Origin: Campylobacterales bacterium
GTDB lineage: Bacteria; Campylobacterota; Campylobacteria; Campylobacterales; QNZT01
Direction: 5' to 3'
Assembly (NCBI GenBank): GCA_026985685.1
Contig: JALSQA010000183.1
Span: 1 to 11,905 of the forward strand
Length of the DNA stretch: 11,905 nt
The notes under the pieces are model-generated. The model made no database searches. It was not told where the DNA came from and was given only the letters and a program-made list of their open reading frames with translations. The position numbers were made by a program, and so were the translations under genes. Positions 1 to 7,331 of the stretch are shown here, one piece after another (position 1 is the stretch's first letter; the number at the start of each line of letters is the position of its first letter).

Positions 1-631
1 CTACGATACACAATATGCTTGTACACTAATGGGAAGTGAGAGTGTTTTTGTCTGGCATAAAGAAGAGAATTTACCAAAAGATACTAACTTAGTTATCCTT
101 CCTGGTGGATTCAGTTATGGAGATGCACTAAGAAGTGGTTCTATCGCAAGATTTTCCCCTATCATGAAAGCAGTTATAGAGTATGCAAATGATGGTGGTA
201 AAGTTTTGGGTATTTGCAATGGTTTTCAGATTTTAGTAGAGTCTGCTCTTTTGCCAGGAGCTATGAAAAGAAATGCAAATCTTCACTTTATCTCAAAATT
301 TCACCATTTAAAAGTGGTAAACAGTGAAAATAATTTTTTATCAGCTTTAAAAAATGATGACATAGTAAATATCCCCATAGCCCATGGTGAAGGAAATTAT
401 TATATAGATGATGAAGGACTTCAAAAATTATACAATAATAAGCAAGTATTATTAACTTATTGTGACAAGAATGGTCAAAATCTCAATCCAAATGGTTCTG
501 TTGACTCGATAGCAGGTATATGTAATGAAAAGAAAAATGTTTTTGGTTTGATGCCTCATCCTGAACGTGCCATGGAGAGCCTACTTGGAAGTGATGATGG
601 TATAAAAATGTTAAAGGGTTTTTTTAGTTGA
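1..631 (+). CDS. purQ: Phosphoribosylformylglycinamidine synthase, glutaminase subunit PurQ (5' partial)
   Basis: PurQ is the class I glutamine amidotransferase that supplies ammonia to PurL (with PurS) for conversion of FGAR to FGAM in purine synthesis. The frame is open from base 2, before the first ATG at 29, and the nine residues ahead of that ATG (YDTQYACTL) match the usual PurQ N-terminal region, so the gene begins upstream of the window. Counting from the ATG at 29, the oxyanion motif PGGFSYGD is at 25-32, the nucleophile Cys63 lies in GICNGFQIL, AHGEGNYY is at 118-125, and the catalytic His177/Glu179 lie in MPHPERA. The 209 visible residues suggest that only about 15 are missing, which fits the small PurQ class. 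The stop TGA shares bases with the TTG start of the next gene, so the two are probably translationally coupled. Identification is firm. Confidence 0.96.
   Translation, partial: YDTQYACTLMGSESVFVWHKEENLPKDTNLVILPGGFSYGDALRSGSIARFSPIMKAVIEYANDGGKVLGICNGFQILVESALLPGAMKRNANLHFISKFHHLKVVNSENNFLSALKNDDIVNIPIAHGEGNYYIDDEGLQKLYNNKQVLLTYCDKNGQNLNPNGSVDSIAGICNEKKNVFGLMPHPERAMESLLGSDDGIKMLKGFFS
613..618 (+). promoter_or_regulatory. Ribosome binding site supporting a TTG start at 628
   Basis: AAAGGG lies 9 nt before the TTG at 628, inside the 3' end of purQ. It supports TTG over the in-frame ATG at 652, which would cut the signal peptide in half. Confidence 0.6.
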
Positions 632-1995
632 GAGTACGCATTTTTATTATAATGATCTCGATTGTGTGTAGTGTAAGTTCAATACAAGCTGATATATTTA
701 CCTCTTTATTTGGACATAAAGATAAACAAAAAAGTGATGTCCAAATCCAGGAAGAACCTGCTAGCAAAGAGGGTACGATTGTTGAAGAAGAGGTTATCAG
801 TGCAGATGAGTATATGGATAGCACAGATGAACCAGATGAAGATCAACTATTTGATCAAGCCAATCAAAAAGATACATTTTCACAAGATAGTGCAATAGAT
901 GAAGCACCTGAAGTTGAAAAAGCAATAAGCACAGATGAATACGACACACAAGAAGATGATTTAGAAGAAGATAGTAGCCTTGATGATCCTTTTATCAAAG
1001 TCAAAAATATCCTTTTATCTTATAGTGATAAACCAGATAAAATATACCTGTTACAACATTTTCCTATACATCTAAAAGCGATTATTCCACAGACAAATAT
1101 CAAAGCAATTCAAACTGATTTTATAGGTGGAAAAGATTATAAAGTAATAAATCCAGACAGACCCTGGGAAAAAACAGGTGAAAATAGTTATGAAAATACC
1201 TTTTATCTTAAACTATTAACAAAACAGGCAAAATTACCCAACATAAAAGTAAGCAAACAAAGTCAAAGCGGAAAAGTACAAAGTGAAGTATTAAAAGCAT
1301 TTAATGCCAAAATAGTTTCCCTTCGACAGGATAATCTCTTTTGTAAAATTCTGGCAAATAGCTTAGATGTACATAAACATCAAGAGAGAAAATATGACGA
1401 ACAGAGCAATATAATAGTTTTAGAGCTAAATGCCACTAATGGTAATCTTGAAGATTTTCATATTCCTTTTGCTTCAAGAGAGGGAATTGATGATATAAAA
1501 ACTAAAGGGTTAAATCAAAAAATTTACTATTTTTGTATCGTACCAAACAGTAAAAAGATTTTTAAATTTAAATATTTTAATCTTCTAAGAAACAGATTTG
1601 AAATTATATCTTTTGATATCAAACCAATAGATACGACTATAAGTACACATACAAATCTAAATCCTCAAAAAAATAAATATATCATCTATAAAATGATTGC
1701 ACTTGGTATTCTTGCACTTTTATTTTTGATTTTATATTTTAAAACAAAAAAGATTTATTATATTGCTTTAGCACTAGTAACTATTGTCTTTTTATTTTAC
1801 ACACAAGTACCTATCAGAAAAGTTACAATTAGAGCAAATGTTCCTCTTCGTATACTTCCTATGCAAAACTCAACTATATTTTTTAGGACAAATAAACCTT
1901 TAACTGCAGATATATTATTGAAAAAAGAGCGTTATACTAAAGTTTTATTACCAAATAAAAAAATTGGATGGATAAAAAATGAAGATCTTCGGTAA
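628..1995 (+). CDS. Envelope protein with signal peptide, acidic segment, two C-terminal membrane helices and SH3-like domain
   Basis: This 455-residue protein is of unknown function. The TTG start is chosen because it gives a complete signal peptide (positive MRVR, hydrophobic core, SIQA before a cleavage point near residue 21). Residues about 40-120 are very acidic and low in complexity, with a repeated IS-A/T-DEY motif at 57-62 and 100-105. Residues about 122-345 look like a beta-rich exported domain. Two hydrophobic helices follow at about 352-371 and 376-392, with positive residues between them. Residues about 397-455 resemble a bacterial SH3 domain (RANVPLRILP, then VLLPNKKIGWIKNEDL at the end). 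The order of exported domain, membrane helices and SH3 recalls BatD/BatE-type envelope proteins, but this is inference. It lies between purQ and plsC, as does a periplasmic protein in Campylobacter (Cj0515, from memory), and overlaps plsC by 17 nt. Confidence 0.85.
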   Translation: MRVRIFIIMISIVCSVSSIQADIFTSLFGHKDKQKSDVQIQEEPASKEGTIVEEEVISADEYMDSTDEPDEDQLFDQANQKDTFSQDSAIDEAPEVEKAISTDEYDTQEDDLEEDSSLDDPFIKVKNILLSYSDKPDKIYLLQHFPIHLKAIIPQTNIKAIQTDFIGGKDYKVINPDRPWEKTGENSYENTFYLKLLTKQAKLPNIKVSKQSQSGKVQSEVLKAFNAKIVSLRQDNLFCKILANSLDVHKHQERKYDEQSNIIVLELNATNGNLEDFHIPFASREGIDDIKTKGLNQKIYYFCIVPNSKKIFKFKYFNLLRNRFEIISFDIKPIDTTISTHTNLNPQKNKYIIYKMIALGILALLFLILYFKTKKIYYIALALVTIVFLFYTQVPIRKVTIRANVPLRILPMQNSTIFFRTNKPLTADILLKKERYTKVLLPNKKIGWIKNEDLR

Positions 1996-2668
1996 ATTAA
2001 AAGCAGTATGGATATTAACAGAATTTCTTATTACTGTTCCAGTTGTAATATTTTTGATGAGATTTTGGAATGATAAGCAGTGGACTTTTCGCAAAATCTG
2101 GTCTAAAATGCAAGCCTATCTGACAGGATATGATTTAGAGATCATCGGAAAACCTGACAAAGATGCAAAACTTTTACTCTTAAATCATCAAAGTTTACTT
2201 GATATTATCGTTATAGATGCTTCTTATCCAAAAGATCCCTGCTGGGTTGCAAAACAACAAATTGCAGATATGCCATTTTTTGGTCAGATCTTGACACTTC
2301 CAAAGATGATTATCATCGATCGTGAAAGTAAACAATCTCTTAGAAAACTTTTTAAAGAAGCAAAAGAGAGGATAGAAGAGGGTCGTGTTATAGCTATGTT
2401 TCCAGAAGGAACAAGGGGTGATGGCAAAAAGTTACTCCCTTTTAAAGCGGGGGCAAAACTTTTAGCTTCAAAACTAAAGCTAAAAGTCCAACCAGCTGTT
2501 ATCGTAAACACTCGTCAGATTCTTGACTCACTGGATTTTACGGCAAAAGCTGGAAAAGTAAAAATCATCTATCTTGATCCCATAGATCCAACACAAGATA
2601 AAGAGTGGTTTGAAAAACTTCATAAAAATATGCAAGAAGTACTTGACAAGGAAACTCAAAATAGTTGA
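1979..2668 (+). CDS. plsC: 1-acyl-sn-glycerol-3-phosphate acyltransferase (PlsC family)
   Basis: PlsC transfers an acyl chain to position 2 of lysophosphatidic acid to make phosphatidic acid, the precursor of membrane phospholipids, at the inner membrane. The 229 residues show the family motifs in order: the catalytic HX4D box in NHQSLLD (His70, Asp75), motif II around IIIDRES (111-117), and the substrate-binding FPEGTR (141-146) followed by LPFKAGA. An N-terminal hydrophobic segment at about 9-27 is the probable membrane anchor. The ATG has GGATGG 7 nt upstream and lies inside the 3' end of the preceding gene, which implies co-transcription. Length is normal. PlsC-like enzymes can differ in acyl acceptor, so phosphatidic acid synthesis is the default reading. 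Confidence 0.93.
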   Translation: MKIFGKLKAVWILTEFLITVPVVIFLMRFWNDKQWTFRKIWSKMQAYLTGYDLEIIGKPDKDAKLLLLNHQSLLDIIVIDASYPKDPCWVAKQQIADMPFFGQILTLPKMIIIDRESKQSLRKLFKEAKERIEEGRVIAMFPEGTRGDGKKLLPFKAGAKLLASKLKLKVQPAVIVNTRQILDSLDFTAKAGKVKIIYLDPIDPTQDKEWFEKLHKNMQEVLDKETQNS

Positions 2669-2670
2669 GT
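2654..2670 (+). other. Small inverted repeat over the plsC stop codon
   Basis: ACTCAA (2654-2659) and TTGAGT (2665-2670) form a 6-bp stem with a 5-nt loop and contain the plsC TGA. No U-run follows, so it is at most a weak or Rho-assisted terminator. It resembles the half-sites of the HspR element HAIR, but in the opposite (everted) order, so it is not called an operator. Confidence 0.25.
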
Positions 2671-2708
2671 CACTTTACTAAACCTTTAATATTGACTTAA
2701 TCTTTATC

Positions 2709-2724
2709 TGCTATAATTCCTCCT
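2709..2724 (+). promoter_or_regulatory. Extended -10 promoter of htpG
   Basis: A perfect TATAAT at 2712-2717 is preceded by TG one base upstream (TGCTATAAT from 2709), an extended -10 element. No -35 box sits at the usual 16-18 nt; a TTGACT at 2692 is only 14 nt away. This fits the housekeeping promoters of Campylobacterota, which rely on the -10 region and T-rich upstream DNA. The transcript would begin near 2724, leaving a leader of about 47 nt. Confidence 0.7.
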
Positions 2725-2766
2725 GTAAAAAATTAATAACAATGAAATACTACATAAACAGGAGGA
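2718..2766 (+). promoter_or_regulatory. Perfect 9-bp inverted repeat enclosing the htpG Shine-Dalgarno
   Basis: TCCTCCTGT (2718-2726) is the exact reverse complement of ACAGGAGGA (2758-2766), with 31 nt between. The right arm contains the whole htpG ribosome binding site (GGAGG, 5 nt before the ATG). In an RNA that carries both arms the stem would hide the binding site. The left arm begins directly after the -10 box, so RNA started near 2724 would lack most of it, while RNA reading through from plsC would carry it whole. The repeat is seen directly; any regulatory role is inference. Confidence 0.45.
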
Positions 2767-2770
2767 CAAT

Positions 2771-4615
2771 ATGTCTAAATATGAATTTCAAACAGAGGTT
2801 TCTCAACTTTTAAACCTCATGATACACTCTTTGTACTCAAACAAAGAGATCTTTTTAAGAGAACTAATTTCTAATGCATCAGATGCTTTAGATAAGTTAA
2901 ACTATCTGACACTAACAGATGATAAATTTAAAAACTTATCATACGAACCACGAATTGATATCAAAATCGATAAAGAAAATAACCAACTCATCGTAAGTGA
3001 CAGTGGTATCGGTATGAATGAAGAAGATTTACAGAAAAATCTAGGAACAATTGCAAAAAGTGGAACAAAATCATTTATAGAAAACTTAAGTGGTGACGCA
3101 AAAAAAGACTCCTCTTTGATTGGTCAGTTTGGTGTTGGTTTTTATGCTGCTTTTATGGTTGCTGATAAAATTGAAGTTTTGAGTAAAAAAGCAGGTGAAG
3201 AAAACGCTTATACATGGATAAGTAAAGGTGGAAATGATTATGAGATAAAAGCCTCAGAAAAAGAGACTCATGGTACACAAATCACACTCCATTTACGTGA
3301 AGATGCCAGTGAATTTCTTGAAACATACCGTATCAAAAGTATCGTAGAAAAGTACTCAAATCATATTCCATTTCCTATCTTTTTAGAGAGTGAAGAAGAA
3401 AAAGATGGTAAAAAAGAGAAAGTAACAGAACAGATCAATAAAGCATCTGCATTATGGCGGCTATCAAAAAGTCAAATCAGTGATGAAGAGTATAAAGATT
3501 TTTATAAAACTATCTCTCATGATAGTGAAGATCCACTACTTTATATCCATACAAAAGCAGAAGGTACATTAGAGTATACAACACTCTTTTATATTCCCAA
3601 AACAGCTCCATTTGATCTATTTCGTGTAGATTACCAGTCAGGAATAAAACTCTATGTAAAACGTGTTTTTATCTCTGATGATGACAAAGAGTTATTGCCT
3701 ACATATTTACGTTTTGTCCGTGGTATTGTAGATGTCGAAGATTTACCGTTAAATGTAAGCCGTGAAATATTACAGCAAAATGTCATACTCTCTAAAGTCA
3801 AAAAAGCTTCTGTTAAGAAGATATTAACAGAACTTAAAAAACTTAAAGAGAAAGATTTTGACAAATATTTAGAATTTTACAACCAATTTGGCAAAGTACT
3901 CAAAGAGGGTATCATGAGTGAATTTGAGCATAAAGATCTTTTACTTGATCTACTACTGTTCAAATCAACAAAAAGTGATAAACTTGTAGATTTTAAAACT
4001 TATGTAGAGGGCATGAAAGAAGATCAGAAAGAGATTTTCTATATCACAGGTGAAGACGCAAATATGTTGAAAAATTCACCACTTTTAGAGAGCTTTTTAG
4101 ATAAAGATATCGAAGTGTTATTGATGGATGATGAAGTAGATACTATTGTTGTTCCAAATATACACCAATACAAAGAAAAACCTCTCAAAGCAGTAAACAG
4201 TGCAGATATTCAAGAGAGTGATGAAGAAAAATTAAAAGCTGATGAAGAAAAATTTGCAGAAGTTTTAGTCAAGATGAAAGAGTCACTAAAAGATGAAGTA
4301 AAAGATGTAAAGGTGACAAGCAGACTTAAAAGTTCACCAGCGGTACTTGTGTATGACAAAGATGATCCTGATTTTGCTATGCAGCAGATGTTAAAACAGA
4401 TGGGACAAATGGAATTACCACCTGTTAAACCTATTTTAGAGATCAATCCTGATCATAAAATATTTAACACTATTTTAGATAAAAAAGCATTTCAAAAAAT
4501 TGATGATGTAGCTCATACTCTACTTGATCTTGCCAAACTTAGTGAAGGCATGAAGATAGAAGATCCAAATGCATTTAGTAAACGTATCTATGATATGATG
4601 GATCAAACACTTTAG
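2771..4615 (+). CDS. htpG: Molecular chaperone HtpG (bacterial Hsp90)
   Basis: HtpG is the cytosolic ATP-dependent Hsp90 chaperone, a homodimer that remodels client proteins, often with DnaK. The N-terminal GHKL ATPase is complete: FLRELISNASDA carries catalytic Glu31, Asn35 and Asp38; DSGIGM (77-82) carries the adenine-binding Asp77; GTIAKSGT (92-99) and GQFGVGFYAAF (118-128) form the lid and glycine-rich loop; HGTQITLHL is at 167-175. The middle domain has the ATP-sensing Arg331 in LNVSREILQQN. The C-terminal dimerisation domain follows, with no MEEVD tail, as expected in bacteria. The 614 residues match the family. The linker at about 206-218 is short and charged. A strong GGAGG precedes the ATG and a dedicated promoter lies upstream. 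In Campylobacter jejuni the htpG gene is likewise downstream of plsC (from memory, with crcB between; crcB is absent here). Confidence 0.98.
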   Translation: MSKYEFQTEVSQLLNLMIHSLYSNKEIFLRELISNASDALDKLNYLTLTDDKFKNLSYEPRIDIKIDKENNQLIVSDSGIGMNEEDLQKNLGTIAKSGTKSFIENLSGDAKKDSSLIGQFGVGFYAAFMVADKIEVLSKKAGEENAYTWISKGGNDYEIKASEKETHGTQITLHLREDASEFLETYRIKSIVEKYSNHIPFPIFLESEEEKDGKKEKVTEQINKASALWRLSKSQISDEEYKDFYKTISHDSEDPLLYIHTKAEGTLEYTTLFYIPKTAPFDLFRVDYQSGIKLYVKRVFISDDDKELLPTYLRFVRGIVDVEDLPLNVSREILQQNVILSKVKKASVKKILTELKKLKEKDFDKYLEFYNQFGKVLKEGIMSEFEHKDLLLDLLLFKSTKSDKLVDFKTYVEGMKEDQKEIFYITGEDANMLKNSPLLESFLDKDIEVLLMDDEVDTIVVPNIHQYKEKPLKAVNSADIQESDEEKLKADEEKFAEVLVKMKESLKDEVKDVKVTSRLKSSPAVLVYDKDDPDFAMQQMLKQMGQMELPPVKPILEINPDHKIFNTILDKKAFQKIDDVAHTLLDLAKLSEGMKIEDPNAFSKRIYDMMDQTL

Positions 4616-4623
4616 GATTTAAC

Positions 4624-5100
4624 ATGAAGAAGATATTGCTTTTGATCTTTTGCTTTTGTTTAAGTGCTTATGCACAGTTATACAAAGTACCAGATTTTCA
4701 AAGCGATATCTTTTCAAAAGATGGCAACAGACTTAAAAAAGTACAGATGTCATTGATCTTTGAAGGTGAGGGTATACAAAATGAGAGTTATAAAATCCTT
4801 GATGCCCTCAACATTGTTGTAAGTAGTTTTTATATTGAAGACTTATTTACATCAAAAGGAAAAGAACATTTTAAAACAGTTTTGAAACAGTACATCGCCA
4901 AAAAATATATGATTGATATTGATTTTATCTATATCATCAAGTTCAATATCAAACAAAGTGTTGATTTGGATAAAATTGTCCAGGAACTTGAAAATAAAAT
5001 CCGAGAAAAAAACTTTTATAAAACGCAAAAAACTCCAAAAAAAGATTATAAAGAAGCATTAAAATTAGAAGAAGCTCAACCCTCTTCACAACTTCCATAA
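4624..5100 (+). CDS. Small exported protein with FliL-like domain
   Basis: This 158-residue protein has a clear signal peptide (MKKILLLIFCFCLSAYA, cleavage near residue 17) and no further membrane segment, so it is probably periplasmic. Residues about 36-112 resemble the periplasmic domain of FliL, the flagellar stator-associated protein: a beta strand (KKVQMSLIFEG), a helix with DALNIVVSS (60-68), then EDLFTSKGKEHFKTVLKQYI and a closing strand ending KFNIKQ. True FliL has an N-terminal transmembrane anchor and lies among flagellar or chemotaxis genes, which are absent here. The C-terminal 30 residues are charged and probably disordered. It starts 8 nt after htpG with AGGA overlapping the htpG stop, so it is probably co-transcribed with the chaperone. 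The FliL resemblance is a pattern reading, not a search result; the function is unknown. Confidence 0.82.
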   Translation: MKKILLLIFCFCLSAYAQLYKVPDFQSDIFSKDGNRLKKVQMSLIFEGEGIQNESYKILDALNIVVSSFYIEDLFTSKGKEHFKTVLKQYIAKKYMIDIDFIYIIKFNIKQSVDLDKIVQELENKIREKNFYKTQKTPKKDYKEALKLEEAQPSSQLP

Positions 5101-5127
5101 AAGAACCTAAGCTTTATCTTTTTTGGT

Positions 5128-5145
5128 TATAATTGCTTACAATTA
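5128..5145 (+). promoter_or_regulatory. ilvB promoter -10 box with overlapping inverted repeat
   Basis: TATAAT at 5128-5133 lies 33 nt before the ilvB ATG, with T-rich DNA upstream and no good -35. Overlapping it is TAATTG-CTTA-CAATTA (5130-5145), a 6-bp inverted repeat spanning the -10 box and the expected start of transcription near 5140. It could be a repressor site or chance. The leader would be about 27 nt, too short for a leader-peptide attenuator. A ribosome binding site, AGGAAA, is at 5155-5160. Confidence 0.55.
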
Positions 5146-5166
5146 CGAAACAATAGGAAATATATA

Positions 5167-6864
5167 ATGAAAATGTCAGGATCACAAATGGTGATCGAAG
5201 CACTTCACAAAGAGAATGTAAAAGTTGCTTTTGGTTACCCTGGCGGAGCAATCATGAATGTATATGATGAAATTTATAAAGATAAAAGTTTCAAACATAT
5301 ATTAACACGTCATGAACAAGCAGCTGTACATGCCGCAGACGGGTATGCCAGAGCTAGTGGTGAAGTAGGTGTAGCAATAGTTACAAGTGGACCGGGATTT
5401 ACTAATGCAGTTACAGGAATAGCAACCGCATACACTGATTCTATACCAATGGTTATCATCAGTGGACAAGTTCCTATCACTATGATTGGTACAGATGCTT
5501 TTCAGGAGATTGATGCCGTAGGAATCAGCCGACCTTGTACTAAACACAACTACTTAGTAAAAGATATCAAAGATTTACCAGCAATCATCAAAGAAGCTTT
5601 TTTTATTGCCAGAAGTGGCAGACCAGGGCCTGTTCATGTTGATATACCTAAAGATATTACAGCACAGACTGGTCTGTTTGAGTATCCAAAAGAGATACAT
5701 TTAAAAACATATAAACCTCACTATAAAGGCAATTCCAGACAAATACACAAAGCTTTAGAAGCTATCGCTAAGAGTAAAAAACCTATATTATATCTAGGTG
5801 GTGGTTTAATTAGTGCAGGTGCTACTGATTTAATCCGACAATTTGCCAAAATGACAGGTATACCTGCTGTTGAGACATTGATGGCACGTGGTGCTATGGG
5901 TCATGAAAACCCACTTCTTTTAGGAATGGTTGGGATGCATGGAAATTATGCTTCAAATATGGCTATGAGTGAAGCTGATTTGATGATAGCTCTAGGACCT
6001 AGATTTGATGACCGTGTTACTGGAAGACTGGATGAATTTGCTAAACATGCAAAGATTATTCATGTAGATATAGATCCTAGTAGTATTGGTAAAATAGTTG
6101 ATGTAGATTATCCGATAGTCGGTGATTTAAAAAATGTATTAGAATCTATGGTTGATTTAGCAAAAGAGAAGATCGACCCTGACAAATATGAGAGCTGGAG
6201 AGGATTACTTTCACGATATAATGAAATCCATCCATTAAAATATAACGATGATACAAAAAATATAAAACCACAATGGGTAATACAAAGAGTTGGCGAGATA
6301 CTAGGCGATGGTGCGGTTATTTCTACGGATGTTGGTCAGCATCAAATGTGGACAGCTCAATTTTACCCTTTTTCATTTCCTAGACAATTTGTCACAAGCG
6401 GAGGATTAGGAACTATGGGATTTGGTTTTCCTGCTGCTTTGGGTGTGGCTGAATATGCCAAAGATAAAGTAAGTATCAACTTTACAGGAGATGGTTCAAT
6501 ATTGATGAATATTCAGGAGCTGATGACAGCAGTTGAACAAAAATTACCTGTAATCAATATCATCCTTAACAATAACTTTTTGGGAATGGTGCGTCAGTGG
6601 CAAACTTTTTTCTATGATAAAAGATATGCTGAAACTGATTTAAGTATGCAGCCTGATTTTGTTATGCTGGCAAAAAGTTTTGGTGGAGAGGGTTATAGAG
6701 TTGAAACAAAAGAGGAGTTTGATATAGCTCTAAAAGAAGCTATAAAATCATCTGTTCCAGTTATGATTGATGTGAAAGTAGATCGTTTTGAAAATGTTTT
6801 ACCGATGGTTCCAGCAGGAGGAACACTTTATAATATGATGTTAGAATTTAAGGAAAACTCATGA
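5167..6864 (+). CDS. ilvB: Acetolactate synthase, large (catalytic) subunit
   Basis: This thiamine diphosphate (ThDP) enzyme condenses two pyruvates to 2-acetolactate, or pyruvate with 2-oxobutyrate to acetohydroxybutyrate, the first common step of valine, leucine and isoleucine synthesis. The 565 residues are full length. The N-terminal PYR domain has FGYPGGAIM (22-30) and catalytic Glu50 in TRHEQAAVHAADGYA, then TSGPGFTNAVTG. The central FAD-binding domain has GPRFDDRVTG (277-286). The C-terminal PP domain has the ThDP/Mg motif GDGSILMNIQEL, starting at 441, and ending at ILNNNFLGMVRQW. These separate it from pyruvate oxidases and other ThDP enzymes. It overlaps ilvH by ATGA, so the two subunits are translationally coupled. 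Some Campylobacterota annotations call this gene ilvI; the large-subunit assignment is firm, the letter is convention. Confidence 0.97.
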   Translation: MKMSGSQMVIEALHKENVKVAFGYPGGAIMNVYDEIYKDKSFKHILTRHEQAAVHAADGYARASGEVGVAIVTSGPGFTNAVTGIATAYTDSIPMVIISGQVPITMIGTDAFQEIDAVGISRPCTKHNYLVKDIKDLPAIIKEAFFIARSGRPGPVHVDIPKDITAQTGLFEYPKEIHLKTYKPHYKGNSRQIHKALEAIAKSKKPILYLGGGLISAGATDLIRQFAKMTGIPAVETLMARGAMGHENPLLLGMVGMHGNYASNMAMSEADLMIALGPRFDDRVTGRLDEFAKHAKIIHVDIDPSSIGKIVDVDYPIVGDLKNVLESMVDLAKEKIDPDKYESWRGLLSRYNEIHPLKYNDDTKNIKPQWVIQRVGEILGDGAVISTDVGQHQMWTAQFYPFSFPRQFVTSGGLGTMGFGFPAALGVAEYAKDKVSINFTGDGSILMNIQELMTAVEQKLPVINIILNNNFLGMVRQWQTFFYDKRYAETDLSMQPDFVMLAKSFGGEGYRVETKEEFDIALKEAIKSSVPVMIDVKVDRFENVLPMVPAGGTLYNMMLEFKENS

Positions 6865-7331
6865 AAGAGATCAGAAAAGTTATCTCTGTGATTGTTATCA
6901 ATGAAGATGGTGTACTTTCACGTATAGCAGGTTTATTTGCAGGAAGGGGATATAATATCGAATCACTGACAGTTGCACCAATCCCTGAGAGTAATTTTTC
7001 ACGTTTTACTATCGTTACAAAAGGTAGTGAACGTGTATTGGAGCAGATAACAAAACAGTTACATAAACTTATCCCAACTTATAAAGTTATCGAATCACAA
7101 GATGTAGTCGAAAAAGAGATGGCACTGGTCAAAATACCACTTGATACAAACATGAGTGGACTTGATGCAATCTTGAAAGGTTACAATGGAATTGTTGCAA
7201 ATGCTACTGAAGATTCATTGATATTGATGGGTGTTGATGATGCAGATCGTATCAGCAATTTTTTAAAAATTATTAAAAAATTCAATCCAACTGAAATCGT
7301 ACGTGGCGGTTCAGTATCTATGGAGAAATAA
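6861..7331 (+). CDS. ilvH: Acetolactate synthase, small (regulatory) subunit
   Basis: IlvH binds the large subunit, stimulates it, and confers feedback inhibition by valine. The 156 residues contain an N-terminal ACT domain (about 5-78), with the ligand-binding DGVLSRIAGLFAGRGYNIESL (17-37) followed by TVAPIPESNFSRFTIV, and a second ferredoxin-like C-terminal domain (about 84-154) ending VRGGSVSMEK. Length and motif order are typical. The ATG has AAGGAAA upstream and overlaps the ilvB stop by 4 nt; the stop overlaps the lpxD start in a TAATG junction. Expression is therefore probably tied to ilvB from the promoter near 5128. Whether it is valine sensitive cannot be read from the sequence with confidence. 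Confidence 0.96.
   Translation: MKEIRKVISVIVINEDGVLSRIAGLFAGRGYNIESLTVAPIPESNFSRFTIVTKGSERVLEQITKQLHKLIPTYKVIESQDVVEKEMALVKIPLDTNMSGLDAILKGYNGIVANATEDSLILMGVDDADRISNFLKIIKKFNPTEIVRGGSVSMEK

Noticed and set aside
2654..2670. HspR (HAIR) operator near htpG
   Set aside because: The half-sites occur in everted order with 5 nt between them and lie well upstream of the promoter; CIRCE is not present either.
2692..2717. TTGACT as a -35 box for htpG
   Set aside because: Only 14 nt separate it from TATAAT, too short for a standard promoter; the extended -10 explains the site better.
2742..2813. Short reading frame (23 codons) beginning in the htpG leader
   Set aside because: It has no ribosome binding site, runs out of frame through the start of htpG, and shows no recognisable features.
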